Shown here: positions 9,170-16,897 of the stretch, piece after piece
Position numbering within the stretch: the stretch's first letter is position 1
Layout: every line of letters starts with the position of its first letter
The notes under the pieces: model-generated
Database searches by the model: none
The model's input: only the letters and a program-made list of their open reading frames with translations
Told to the model about the DNA's origin: nothing
Assembly: GCF_016862315.1 (NCBI RefSeq)
Contig: NZ_BOMS01000110.1
Span: 1 to 64,000, forward strand
Length of the DNA stretch: 64,000 bases
Reading direction: 5' to 3'
DNA from: Actinoplanes palleronii
GTDB taxonomy: Bacteria > Actinomycetota > Actinomycetes > Mycobacteriales > Micromonosporaceae
Made by a program: the position numbers and the translations under genes

Positions 9170-9955
9170 TCAGGCGCAGATGACGTCGACGCCGGCGTCA
9201 CGGAACGCGGCGACCACCGAGGAGGACGCGCCGGAGTCGGTGACCAGTGTTTCCACCTGGGTGATCGGGCAGATCCGGGCGAACGCGTGGCCGCCCAGCT
9301 TGGAGGAGTCCGCGATCACCACGACCCGCTTGGCCCGGGCCACCATCAGACTGTTCATCGCGGCCTCGCCCTCGTGGTGCGACGCGGCGCCCAGCTCGAC
9401 GTCCAGGGCGTCGACGCCGAGCAGCACGATGTCCAGCGTGACCTCCCGGAGCAGGGCGCCGCCGAGCGGGCCGACCACCTCGAAGGACTGCGGGCGGACC
9501 ACGCCGCCGGCCACCACGATCTTCATCCGGGAACGGACCAGCAGCTCGTTCGCGATGTTCAGCGCGTTCGTCACGACGGTCAGCTGGGAACCCTCGCCAC
9601 CGGCGTTCAGGTCCGGCCGGACCGCCAGGGCCCGGGCCACCTCGGTCACCGTGGTGCCGCCGTTCAGGCCGACCACCGTACCCGGAGTGACCAGCCGGGC
9701 GGCAGCCTCGCCGATCCGCTGTTTCTCGGCCGAATGCTTGGCACTCTTGTAGCGCAGCGGGAGGTCGTACGAGACGCCGTTGGCGACCGCGCCACCCCGG
9801 GTTCGCGTGATCATCTGCTGCTGGGCGAGCTGATCGAAGTCGCGCCGGATGGTGGCCTGGGAGACGTCCAGGCGTTCGGCGGCCTCCTCGACCGTTACCC
9901 GGCCACTGTCCGTGAGTAGCTCGAGCAGGGCATTCCACCGCGCGTACCGGTCCAC
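9170..9955 (-). CDS. DeoR/GlpR-family transcriptional regulator (AgaR-like)
   Basis: A 261-residue DeoR-family protein. The N-terminal winged HTH reads RVTVEEAAERLDVSQATIRRDFDQL, and the C-terminal sugar-phosphate sensing domain carries GLNGGTTVTEVARAL, VVTNALNIA and GVDAL. GTG 9955 has GGGGAG upstream. It is transcribed divergently from the SIS/ROK/NagA operon, so it probably represses that operon and is released by a phosphorylated amino sugar. This is the arrangement seen for AgaR, but the ligand here is inference. Confidence 0.88.
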   Translation of the reverse strand: MDRYARWNALLELLTDSGRVTVEEAAERLDVSQATIRRDFDQLAQQQMITRTRGGAVANGVSYDLPLRYKSAKHSAEKQRIGEAAARLVTPGTVVGLNGGTTVTEVARALAVRPDLNAGGEGSQLTVVTNALNIANELLVRSRMKIVVAGGVVRPQSFEVVGPLGGALLREVTLDIVLLGVDALDVELGAASHHEGEAAMNSLMVARAKRVVVIADSSKLGGHAFARICPITQVETLVTDSGASSSVVAAFRDAGVDVICA

Positions 9956-10146
9956 CCGACACTCCCCGATGCACGTTTCATGATAAGTGTGTGCACATTA
10001 GTGCGCGAAAGGCCGGGAAGCAAAGCGACCCGATGCGCGAAGGGCCGAAGGGTACTTGCCCCCGCGCCAGCGCCATGAGCACAATAACGCGCGAAATACC
10101 CGGGTACCGAGCTCGAATGCGCAGCACAACCGGTGAGGATGAGGGC
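9956..10146. promoter_or_regulatory. Divergent control region of amino-sugar locus
   Basis: The 191 bases between the DeoR gene and the SIS gene are comparatively AT-rich around 9978-10000 and hold the palindrome TGTGCACA at 9990-9997. This is a plausible operator for the divergent regulator, but there is no second confirmed copy. The ribosome site of the SIS gene is GAGGAT at 10135-10140. Confidence 0.35.
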
Positions 10147-11079
10147 ATGACGCACGTAAAGGCGGAAATCGCCAGCCAACCGGACTGCTGGCGGCAGGCG
10201 GCCAAACTGGCCGACGCGCCCGGGCTCCCGGCCCGCGGGGAGCGGGTCGCCGTGGTCGGCTGCGGTACCTCCTGGTTCATGGCGAAGTCCTACGCGGTGC
10301 TCCGCGAACAGGCCGGGCACGGCGAGACCGACGCCTTCCAGGCCTCCGACTTCCCGCACGGACGCCGGTACGACCGCCTGATCGCGATCACCCGCTCCGG
10401 CACCACCACCGAGACCCTCGACGTGATGCGCGAGGTCGGCCAGAACACCCCGGTCACCGTGATCACCGCCGACCCGGCCCAGCCGGCCGTCGAGATCGCC
10501 GGGCACGCCGTCGTGCTGGACTTCGCCGACGAGCAGTCGGTCGTGCAGACCCGCTTCGCCACCAGCGTGCTCGCCCTGCTCCGGGCGCACCTGGGCCACG
10601 ACATCGAGGTCGCCGCGATGGACGCCGAGGTGGCCGTCCGGCTGCCGCTGCCGGTGCACCCCGCGCTCACCGACCAGATCACGTTCCTGGGCCGGGGCTG
10701 GACCGTCGGCCTGGCCGAGGAGGCCGCCCTGAAGTGCCGGGAGACCGCCGGGTTCTGGACCGAGTCGTACCCGGCCATGGACTACCGGCACGGCCCGATC
10801 TCGATCGCCCGCCCGCGCCGCGTGGTGTGGGCGTTCGGCGACGTGCCGGCCGGCCTGGCCGACGAGGTGGAGGCCCGCGGCGCGGCGTTCGTGCACAGCC
10901 GCCACCACGGCGGGTACGCCTCGCTCGGCCGCTGGGTCGGTGGCCGCGCGCCGCTCGACCCGATGGCCGACCTGGTCCTGGCTCAGCGGGTGGCCGTGCT
11001 GCTGGCCACCACCCAGGGCCTCGACCCGGACAACCCGAGTGGCCTGACGCGTTCCATCGTGCTCCCCGAACAGCCGTGA
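10147..11079 (+). CDS. SIS-domain amino-sugar phosphate isomerase/deaminase (AgaS/NagB-II-like)
   Basis: A 310-residue protein with two SIS domains. The first shows VVGCGTSWFMAKSYAVL and ITRSGTTTETLDVM, the phosphosugar-binding loop. The second shows FLGRGWTVGLAEEAALKCRE and the AMDYRHGP segment common to GlmS isomerase-like enzymes. It most likely converts galactosamine-6-P or glucosamine-6-P to a ketose phosphate with release of ammonia. ATG 10147 is preceded by GAGGAT. It is the first gene of a three-gene operon with 4-base overlaps. It lacks the glutaminase domain of GlmS, so it is catabolic rather than biosynthetic. Confidence 0.82.
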   Translation: MTHVKAEIASQPDCWRQAAKLADAPGLPARGERVAVVGCGTSWFMAKSYAVLREQAGHGETDAFQASDFPHGRRYDRLIAITRSGTTTETLDVMREVGQNTPVTVITADPAQPAVEIAGHAVVLDFADEQSVVQTRFATSVLALLRAHLGHDIEVAAMDAEVAVRLPLPVHPALTDQITFLGRGWTVGLAEEAALKCRETAGFWTESYPAMDYRHGPISIARPRRVVWAFGDVPAGLADEVEARGAAFVHSRHHGGYASLGRWVGGRAPLDPMADLVLAQRVAVLLATTQGLDPDNPSGLTRSIVLPEQP

Positions 11080-11996
11080 CGGTTGTCGTCGCCCTCGACG
11101 TCGGGGGTACCGGGATGAAATGCGCGCTGGTTCGCCCGGACGGCACCGTGCACCACGAGGAACGCCACCCGACGCTGCCCGAACGCGGCCCGGACGCGGT
11201 CACCGAGAACATCCTGTCGATCGCCGAGGGGCTGGCCGGCAAGGCGCGCGCGGACGGGCTCACCCCGGTCGCGGTCGGCATCGGCGTGCCCGGAGTGGTC
11301 GACGAGGTCAACGGCGTGGCGGTCTGGTCGGCGAACATCGGCTTCCGCGACGTGCCGCTGCGTGAGCTGATCTCCGCGCGGGTGGGGCTGCCGGCGGCGC
11401 TCGGTCACGACGTACGGGCCGCCGCGCTGGCCGAGGCCCGCCTCGGCGCCGGGCACGCCTGGCGGTACGTGCTGTTCGTCGGGATCGGCACCGGCATCGC
11501 CGGCGGGCTGGTCGTGAACGGCGCCGGGTATTCCGGCGCACACGGCGCGGCCGGCGAGATCGGGCACGTCACGGTCCGCCCCGACGGCCTGGCCTGCGGC
11601 TGCGGCAAACGCGGCTGCCTCGAGACCGAGGCGTCGGCGAGGGCGATCGGACGACGGTACGCCGAACTGTCCGGCCGTACCGACGCGACCGCGTTCGACG
11701 TGGCCACCCGGGCCGCGGCCGGTGAGGAACTGGCCGGCCAGGTGTGGCAGGACGCGGTCGAGGCGCTCGCCGACGGGCTGCTCACCGGGCAGGCGCTCTA
11801 CGACGTCGAGGCGATCGTGCTCGGCGGCGGGCTGGCCGAGGCCGGCGACGACCTGCTGAACCCGGTGCGGGACGCGTTCGCCCGCCGGGTCACGTTCCAC
11901 CGCACCCCCGAGATCGTCCGGGCCACCCTGGGTGACCGGGCCGGCTGCCTGGGCGCCGCCCTGTTCGCCCTCGACTCGCTGGGAACACCCACATGA
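11076..11996 (+). CDS. ROK-family amino-sugar kinase
   Basis: A 306-residue ROK protein. The ATP phosphate-binding loop is LDVGGTGMKCALV, followed by the catalytic-region motif GIGVPGVVD and GHDVRAAALAEARLG. The ROK zinc motif CGCGKRGCLE is intact, as is the GAAGEIGH motif. No N-terminal HTH is present, so it is a kinase and not a repressor. GTG 11076 overlaps the upstream stop as GTGA. It probably phosphorylates N-acetylglucosamine or N-acetylgalactosamine at O6 for the deacetylase encoded next. Confidence 0.88.
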   Translation: MTVVVALDVGGTGMKCALVRPDGTVHHEERHPTLPERGPDAVTENILSIAEGLAGKARADGLTPVAVGIGVPGVVDEVNGVAVWSANIGFRDVPLRELISARVGLPAALGHDVRAAALAEARLGAGHAWRYVLFVGIGTGIAGGLVVNGAGYSGAHGAAGEIGHVTVRPDGLACGCGKRGCLETEASARAIGRRYAELSGRTDATAFDVATRAAAGEELAGQVWQDAVEALADGLLTGQALYDVEAIVLGGGLAEAGDDLLNPVRDAFARRVTFHRTPEIVRATLGDRAGCLGAALFALDSLGTPT

Positions 11997-13090
11997 CCCG
12001 CATCTCCGGCCGGATCGTCACCCCCGGCGGGATCGTCACCGGCCACCTCGACCTGGACGGCGGGACCATCGCCGGGATCGTCCCGGACGACACCGCCGGC
12101 GACGACGTGATCGTGCCCGGCTTCATCGACCTGCACTGCCACGGCGGCGGCGGGCACACGTTCACCACCGGTGACCCGGCGGCGGCCCGCGCGGCGGCGG
12201 CGTTCCACCTCGCGCACGGGACGACCACCATGCTGGCCAGCCTGGTCAGCTCGCCGTTCGAGCTGATGCGGTCGGCGACGCTCGGCTTCCGGCCGCTCGT
12301 CGACGAAGGGGTGCTGGCCGGGATCCACTTCGAGGGTCCGTACCTCTCGGCGGTGCGGTGCGGGGCGCAGAACCCGCAGTACCTGCGCGACCCGGTGCCC
12401 GCCGAGCTCACCGAGCTGATCAAGGTCGGCGAGGGCGCGGTACGGATGATGACCGTCGCCCCCGAGCTGGTCGGCGCGCTGGAGGCGATCACGTACCTGC
12501 GGGACGCCGGGGTGCTCGCGGCGATCGGGCACACCGACGCTTCGTACGATCAGACGCACGCCGGTGTCGCCGCCGGCGCGAGCGTGGCCACCCACCTGTT
12601 CAACGGGATGCGCCCGCCGCACCACCGCGAACCCGGCCCGGTGGTCGGCCTGCTCTCCTCGACCGCCACCGTCGAGCTGATCGCCGACAACATCCACCTG
12701 CACCCGGGAATGCTGAAGTTCGCCGCGGGCAGCGCCGGTCCGGCCCGGTCGATCCTGGTCACCGACGCGATGGACGCCACCGGCATGCCGGACGGCTCGT
12801 ACGAGCTGGGCGGCCAGGCGGTCGTGGTCGCCGACCGGGTGGCCCGGCTGTCCCGGGACGGCTCGATCGCCGGCAGCACGCTGACCATGGACGTCGCACT
12901 CCGCAACGCGGTCGCCGCCGGCGTGTCACTCACCGACGCGGTCACCATGGCGTCCACGACTCCGGCCCGTCTGCTCGGCCTGTCCGACCGCGGCGCCCTC
13001 GCCCCCGGCCTCCGCGCCGACATCGTGGTCCTCACCCCCGACCTGACCCGCAAACAGGTCCTCCAAGCCGGCCTCCCCCCAGCCCCCTGA
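11993..13090 (+). CDS. nagA: N-acetylglucosamine/galactosamine-6-phosphate deacetylase
   Basis: A 365-residue amidohydrolase. Metal and catalytic motifs are in order: DLHCHGGGG, HFEGPYLS, GHTDAS, THLFNGMRPPHHRE and the catalytic-Asp segment VTDAMDATG. It removes acetate from GlcNAc-6-P or GalNAc-6-P. ATG 11993 overlaps the kinase stop as ATGA. With the upstream kinase and SIS protein it completes the route from N-acetyl amino sugar to sugar phosphate. Whether the route serves GlcNAc or GalNAc is open; the DeoR/SIS/ROK/deacetylase set matches known aga gene sets as well as nag sets. Confidence 0.9.
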   Translation: MTRISGRIVTPGGIVTGHLDLDGGTIAGIVPDDTAGDDVIVPGFIDLHCHGGGGHTFTTGDPAAARAAAAFHLAHGTTTMLASLVSSPFELMRSATLGFRPLVDEGVLAGIHFEGPYLSAVRCGAQNPQYLRDPVPAELTELIKVGEGAVRMMTVAPELVGALEAITYLRDAGVLAAIGHTDASYDQTHAGVAAGASVATHLFNGMRPPHHREPGPVVGLLSSTATVELIADNIHLHPGMLKFAAGSAGPARSILVTDAMDATGMPDGSYELGGQAVVVADRVARLSRDGSIAGSTLTMDVALRNAVAAGVSLTDAVTMASTTPARLLGLSDRGALAPGLRADIVVLTPDLTRKQVLQAGLPPAP

Positions 13091-13106
13091 CCCGCAGCTC
13101 AACCCT

Positions 13107-13275
13107 GCGTGGGGACTTTCGGCGCGCACCGCACCAAAACCCCCCACACAACCAGCAGCTCAACCCTGCGTGGGGACTTTCGGCGCGCACCGCACCGAAA
13201 CTCCCCACACAACCAGCGACCAAGCACTGCGTGGGGACTTTCGGCGCGGAGCGAACCGAAACTCCCCACACGATC
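13107..13275. repeat. Three tandem 61-bp palindromic repeats
   Basis: A 61-bp unit occurs three times, with GTGGGGACTTTCGG starting at 13109, 13170 and 13231. Each unit is itself an inverted repeat: GTGGGGACTTTCGG pairs with CCGAAACTCCCCACAC about 12 bases later, in the first copy with a few mismatches. The array sits between the convergent nagA and MBL genes, so it can act as a bidirectional terminator. The exact period and triplication suggest a repeated element of the genome rather than a simple terminator. Confidence 0.8.
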
Positions 13276-13292
13276 GGGAGCGCGATCGGGGG

Positions 13293-13937
13293 TCAGGGCA
13301 GGGTGTGGCGCGAGCCCGGGGTCAGGTGGGTGTAGGGAACTCCGGTCGGGGCGGGGCCCTGGGCGCCGAGGAAACCGCCGAGCATGGCCAGGCCGACCGG
13401 GTTCAGGGCGCCGTCGTGGATGGCCAGGGTCTGCTCCGGCTCGACCTCGCGGACCCAGTCGATCAGGTCGGCGACCCGGGACCACGGGCCGTGGATCGGG
13501 ACCAGCAGCGTGCGCACCGGCACGTCCGGCACGGTGAGCGCGTCGCCGGGGTGGAAGACCGTCCCGTCGATCAGGAAGCCGACGTTCGCCACCCGGGGGA
13601 TGTCCGGGTGCAGTTCGGCGTGCCACTGGCCGTAGGCCCGCACCTCGAAACCGTTCGCGGTGAACGCGTCGCCCGCGCCGATCACGTGCACCCGCGCCGG
13701 GTCGCCGTCGAACGCGCGGGCCACCGCGGCGTTCGTCCAGACCTGCAGGGCCGGGTCGGCGGCCAGCGCGGCGGCCAGTTTCTCCCCGCTGAAGTGGTCG
13801 AAGTGCTCGTGCGTGATCAGGACGGCGCCGGCGCCCGCGAAGACGTCCTCCGGGGTCAGACCGCCCGGGTCGATCACCAGCCGGCGGCCCTCGTGCTCCA
13901 GCGTCACGCCAGCGTGGCCGTGTTTGATCAGTTCCAT
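13293..13937 (-). CDS. MBL-fold metallo-hydrolase (UlaG-like)
   Basis: A 214-residue metallo-beta-lactamase-fold protein. The zinc-binding motif is THEHFDHF, and further ligands are likely at WHAEL, HPGD and IHDG. The N-terminus MELIKHGHAGVTLEHEGRRL is typical of the small UlaG-like subgroup. ATG 13937 has GAGGAGG 7 bases upstream. It is divergent from a MarR gene and shares a control region with two palindromic operators, so it is likely the MarR target. Substrate unknown. Confidence 0.85.
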   Translation of the reverse strand: MELIKHGHAGVTLEHEGRRLVIDPGGLTPEDVFAGAGAVLITHEHFDHFSGEKLAAALAADPALQVWTNAAVARAFDGDPARVHVIGAGDAFTANGFEVRAYGQWHAELHPDIPRVANVGFLIDGTVFHPGDALTVPDVPVRTLLVPIHGPWSRVADLIDWVREVEPEQTLAIHDGALNPVGLAMLGGFLGAQGPAPTGVPYTHLTPGSRHTLP

Positions 13938-13953
13938 CCGAGGCCTCCTCGCA

Positions 13954-14001
13954 GATGTACAACGTTGCTGTACATCTCGAACTGTACAACAGTGTTGTAT
14001 A
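13954..14001. promoter_or_regulatory. Two MarR-type operators
   Basis: Two inverted repeats lie in the divergent gap. The first, at 13954-13976, has arms GATGTACA and TGTACATC. The second, at 13983-14001, reads TGTACAACAGTGTTGTATA and is almost perfectly palindromic. Both share TGTACAAC half sites. The second ends 8 bases before the MarR ATG and would cover its ribosome site. Autoregulation by the MarR protein and control of the MBL gene are inferred. Confidence 0.7.
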
Positions 14002-14009
14002 GTTTCGGC

Positions 14010-14444
14010 ATGGCGTCGAGCACCGAGGACATCGCGGAGCAGCTGCGGCAGGCGGTCGGGCGGCTGGTCCGCACCACCCGGGCACACGCCGACACGCTGC
14101 CGGGCACCCACGCCGAGACGCTGGGCTACCTGAGCCGGGCGGGGCCGCACACGATCGCCGAGCTGGCCGCGCTGCGCCGGGTGAAACACCAGAGCATGAG
14201 CCGTACGGTCGGCGAGCTGGTCACGGCCGGTTTCGTCAGCCGGGCGGCCAATCCGGCCGACGCCCGCAGCTTCGTGATCATGCTGACCGCGGAGGGTGCG
14301 ACCGCGCTGGAGGCCGACCGGGCCGCGCGCCAGCAGTGGGTGGCAGCCCGGATCGCCACCACCCTCACCCCGGCCGAGCAGGACTTGCTGGCCCAGGTCC
14401 CGGCCCTGCTCGACCGCCTCTCCCACGACCCGAGCACCGACTGA
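14010..14444 (+). CDS. MarR-family transcriptional regulator
   Basis: A 144-residue winged-HTH protein of MarR length. The recognition region reads TIAELAALRRVKHQSMSRTV, followed by the wing NPADARSFVIMLTAEG and a C-terminal dimerisation helix. ATG 14010 lies directly downstream of two palindromic TGTACAAC-type operators. It is expected to repress itself and the divergent MBL-fold gene until a ligand binds. Confidence 0.87.
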   Translation: MASSTEDIAEQLRQAVGRLVRTTRAHADTLPGTHAETLGYLSRAGPHTIAELAALRRVKHQSMSRTVGELVTAGFVSRAANPADARSFVIMLTAEGATALEADRAARQQWVAARIATTLTPAEQDLLAQVPALLDRLSHDPSTD

Positions 14445-14466
14445 CCGCGCCGGGCAGCAGGGTCCC

Positions 14467-14519
14467 GGCTGGTTCTGAGGGGTGTCTCCGGCATCCGGAG
14501 ACACCCCTCAGAACCAGCC
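14467..14519. terminator. Perfect 25-bp hairpin after MarR gene
   Basis: Arms 14467-14491 and 14495-14519 are perfect inverted complements with a CAT loop. The left arm begins GGCTGGTTCTGAGGGG. No T-run follows on either strand, so it is not a classic intrinsic terminator, but it separates the MarR gene from the convergent PAP2 gene. A direct repeat GCAACCGGGAGCCGCG follows at 14521 and 14576. Confidence 0.6.
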
Positions 14520-14674
14520 AGCAACCGGGAGCCGCGCCACGGCCGGAAGAAGCAGCGGCATCGCGAAAGCCCCCGCAACCGGGAGCCGCGCTGCGGCCGC
14601 GGAGGGCAGCGGCGGGGGCGCGAGATCACCACGGGGCGTGGCTTCTAGCCTGCGGGCGTGCGCCCCCACCCGTA

Positions 14675-15382
14675 CTAGGAGAAAGCGGGCCGTTCCCAAC
14701 CCCGCAGGTCGGGCAACGGGATGCGGTCCCAGGGGAGGCGGATCAGCAGACGGGCCAGCACGACGCCCAGCAGCAGCCCGGCCACCGAGTCGGTGAACCA
14801 GTGGAAGCCCGTGTAGACCGTGGTCACGAACAGGATCACGACGGGGAGGACCCGGAGCGCGAACCACTCCCAGCGGGTCAGCGTGCGGCGCAGCAGGGCG
14901 GCCGCGAGGATCGCCAGGACCGTGTACCAGACCAGCGCGTTGCCCATGTGCCCGGACGGGAAGCTGCGGCTGTCGGTGCCGCTCGCGACCGGGTTGAACA
15001 TCTCGACCTTGAACGGGCCGTCGTAGCGCGGCGCCGCCCGGTCGAAGTAGATCTTCATGGGGCCGATGGTCAGGTACGTCACGACGTAGGCCGCGACGAA
15101 CGGCAGCGCCGCCCGCACCGAGCGGGTCCGGTACACCAGCAGCCCGGTGAGGATCAGCGCGATCGGCGTGAGCACCTGCCCGCCCTGGCCCAGGTAGTTG
15201 AGGACCCGCGCGGTCCAGTACGGCACGGCCGGCTGATGGGTCAGCGCCCAGTCGGCCACCCGCTGGTCCAGGGTCAGCAGGTGGCCCTGCACGAGCGCCA
15301 CGGTGAGCGCCGCCAGCCCCGCGAGCAGCAAGAGATCAGGCCACCAGGGCAGCGTGCGGCGGTCGGCAACAGTCGTGGTCAC
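14675..15382 (-). CDS. PAP2-family membrane phosphatase-like protein
   Basis: A 235-residue protein with about six membrane segments and the PAP2 motifs in order: KIYFDRAAP, SFPSGHMGNAL, and VYTGFHWFTDSVAG. PSGH and the later His and Asp are kept. The Arg of the KX6RP motif is replaced (AAP), and the SR pair before the catalytic His is TT-like, so phosphate binding may be altered. Family members remove phosphate from lipid or isoprenoid phosphates at the outer membrane face. GTG 15382 has GAGG just upstream. Confidence 0.82.
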   Translation of the reverse strand: MTTTVADRRTLPWWPDLLLLAGLAALTVALVQGHLLTLDQRVADWALTHQPAVPYWTARVLNYLGQGGQVLTPIALILTGLLVYRTRSVRAALPFVAAYVVTYLTIGPMKIYFDRAAPRYDGPFKVEMFNPVASGTDSRSFPSGHMGNALVWYTVLAILAAALLRRTLTRWEWFALRVLPVVILFVTTVYTGFHWFTDSVAGLLLGVVLARLLIRLPWDRIPLPDLRGWERPAFS

Positions 15383-15391
15383 GCCTCAAAG

Positions 15392-16807
15392 CTAAAGGTA
15401 CTGGCGCAACTTGGCGGCCAGCAGGTCGCCGCGCACCCCGGAGTTGGGGCAGCCGCCGAAGTGATGCAGGGCCACCACCTTGTTGGTCCGGCGGGACAGC
15501 ACCGGGGATCCGGACGACCCGCCCGCGGTGTCGCAGAGGTACGAGACGTCGGAGTGCGCGGCGTACCCGGTGTAGTCCGGGTTGTCGACCGCGCAGTTGC
15601 TCGCCTTGTCGCCCTTGGCCCCGGCGATCCGGGTCGGCTCACCGGCCGGGTGCTGCGGCACGTAGAGCTCGGTCCCCTTGGCCGGGCGCGCCGGGTCGAG
15701 CGTGAGGTAGCCGAACTGCCCGATGGTGTCGAAGCCGTCGACGCTGAACAGCGTGTAGTCGAGCAGGTGATCGGTGGAGATCACCTCGTTGCCCCACACC
15801 TTGGTCGGTTTGAACACGTCGTAGCCGCCGCACTTGGCGCACTGGTAGTTGAACCACACCTCGGTGTCGTAGGCCTGCTCCGAGGTGGTCAGGCAGTGGT
15901 TGTTGGTGAGCATCCGGTTCTTCGCGCCGACCCGCCAGCCGGTGCACAGCTCGGTGCCGTTGATCAGCAGCCGGGCGATCGCCTTCGACTTGCTGTAGGC
16001 GACCGGGTCCGCCGACTGGTAGCAGACCGCGTCCTTGGAGGTGTCGTTGCCGCAGACCGATTCCTCCCGGCCGCTGCGGCCCGGCCGCACGGTGGCTTTC
16101 TCCGGGACACGAGCCTGTTCGGTACGACTGAACCCGCGCGCCACCCGGTCGATGTCCACGCCCATCCCGTCGGCGGCCGACGGCTCCCCCAGCGCGTCGG
16201 CGGCCCGGTGCACCTCGACCACCGCGGTGTCCCCGGTGATCGACATGCCCCAGTCCTTGCCGGTCCCCGGCTCGTACCGGTACGACTCGGTGTTGGCCGG
16301 GTTGGAGACGGTCACGTAGTCGCCGGGGAGCAGCGACATCCGGGAGAAGTGCGGTTTGACGTAGGACGCGCCCGGATAGCTCAGCGTCTGCTTCGCCGGC
16401 CCGGCGGTGTAGCCGAGCACCTTGCCGACCGTGAGCAGCTCACCGACCTGCTGGCCGCCCGGGTCGCTCGGGGCAGCGGCGGTGGCCGTCTCGACGGCGG
16501 CGGACTCCAGAACCCGGTCCGGATTCGAGGCGCCCGGCGTGGGCGACGGGTCCGGCGACACCGTGGCCCGCGGTGACCGCCGCGACGCCGGCTGATCAGG
16601 AACGGACGAGGCCGACGGGGCTGGTGATTCCGGAGCGACCGTCGGCAGCGAATCCGCCGCCCCTACCGGGGTACGCGGCACGCCCGGCGCCTGATGCCAG
16701 ATGCCGACCGGATCATCACCACCCCGTGTCGCCGTCACCGCGCCGGCCACTCCGGCCAGCACAAGGGCGGCACATGCTCCGACGACGATCCCTGTCTTGC
16801 GTCGCAT
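15392..16807 (-). CDS. Secreted trypsin-like serine protease
   Basis: A 471-residue precursor. A signal peptide occupies about residues 1-30 (TGIVVGACAALVLAGVAGAV), then a Pro/Ser-rich linker, a pro-region, and a chymotrypsin-fold domain. The triad is readable as His304 (TNNHCL), Asp350 (LLDYTLF) and Ser432 (GGSSGSPV). Cysteines around the His loop and in NYQCAKCGGYD suggest disulfides. ATG 16807 is preceded by GGGAG. It resembles the lysyl/glutamyl endopeptidase-type secreted proteases of actinomycetes. Specificity is not predictable by eye. Confidence 0.87.
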   Translation of the reverse strand: MRRKTGIVVGACAALVLAGVAGAVTATRGGDDPVGIWHQAPGVPRTPVGAADSLPTVAPESPAPSASSVPDQPASRRSPRATVSPDPSPTPGASNPDRVLESAAVETATAAAPSDPGGQQVGELLTVGKVLGYTAGPAKQTLSYPGASYVKPHFSRMSLLPGDYVTVSNPANTESYRYEPGTGKDWGMSITGDTAVVEVHRAADALGEPSAADGMGVDIDRVARGFSRTEQARVPEKATVRPGRSGREESVCGNDTSKDAVCYQSADPVAYSKSKAIARLLINGTELCTGWRVGAKNRMLTNNHCLTTSEQAYDTEVWFNYQCAKCGGYDVFKPTKVWGNEVISTDHLLDYTLFSVDGFDTIGQFGYLTLDPARPAKGTELYVPQHPAGEPTRIAGAKGDKASNCAVDNPDYTGYAAHSDVSYLCDTAGGSSGSPVLSRRTNKVVALHHFGGCPNSGVRGDLLAAKLRQYL

Positions 16808-16897
16808 GCCACTCCCGGTACGTCGTAAGCGTTTTCGCACCTGTGTAACGAGCCACGTACCACCGCGACGCGCTGGCTGAACGGGCACACTTGGGCG

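Noticed and set aside
13107..13275. Possible CRISPR array of three repeats
   Set aside because: The whole 61-bp unit repeats, including the supposed spacer, so these are tandem copies and not repeat-spacer units.
14336..16576. Open frame of 746 codons on the plus strand across the PAP2 and protease genes
   Set aside because: It runs opposite two clear genes and has a low-complexity Arg/Gln/Gly composition; the minus-strand genes have domains and ribosome sites.
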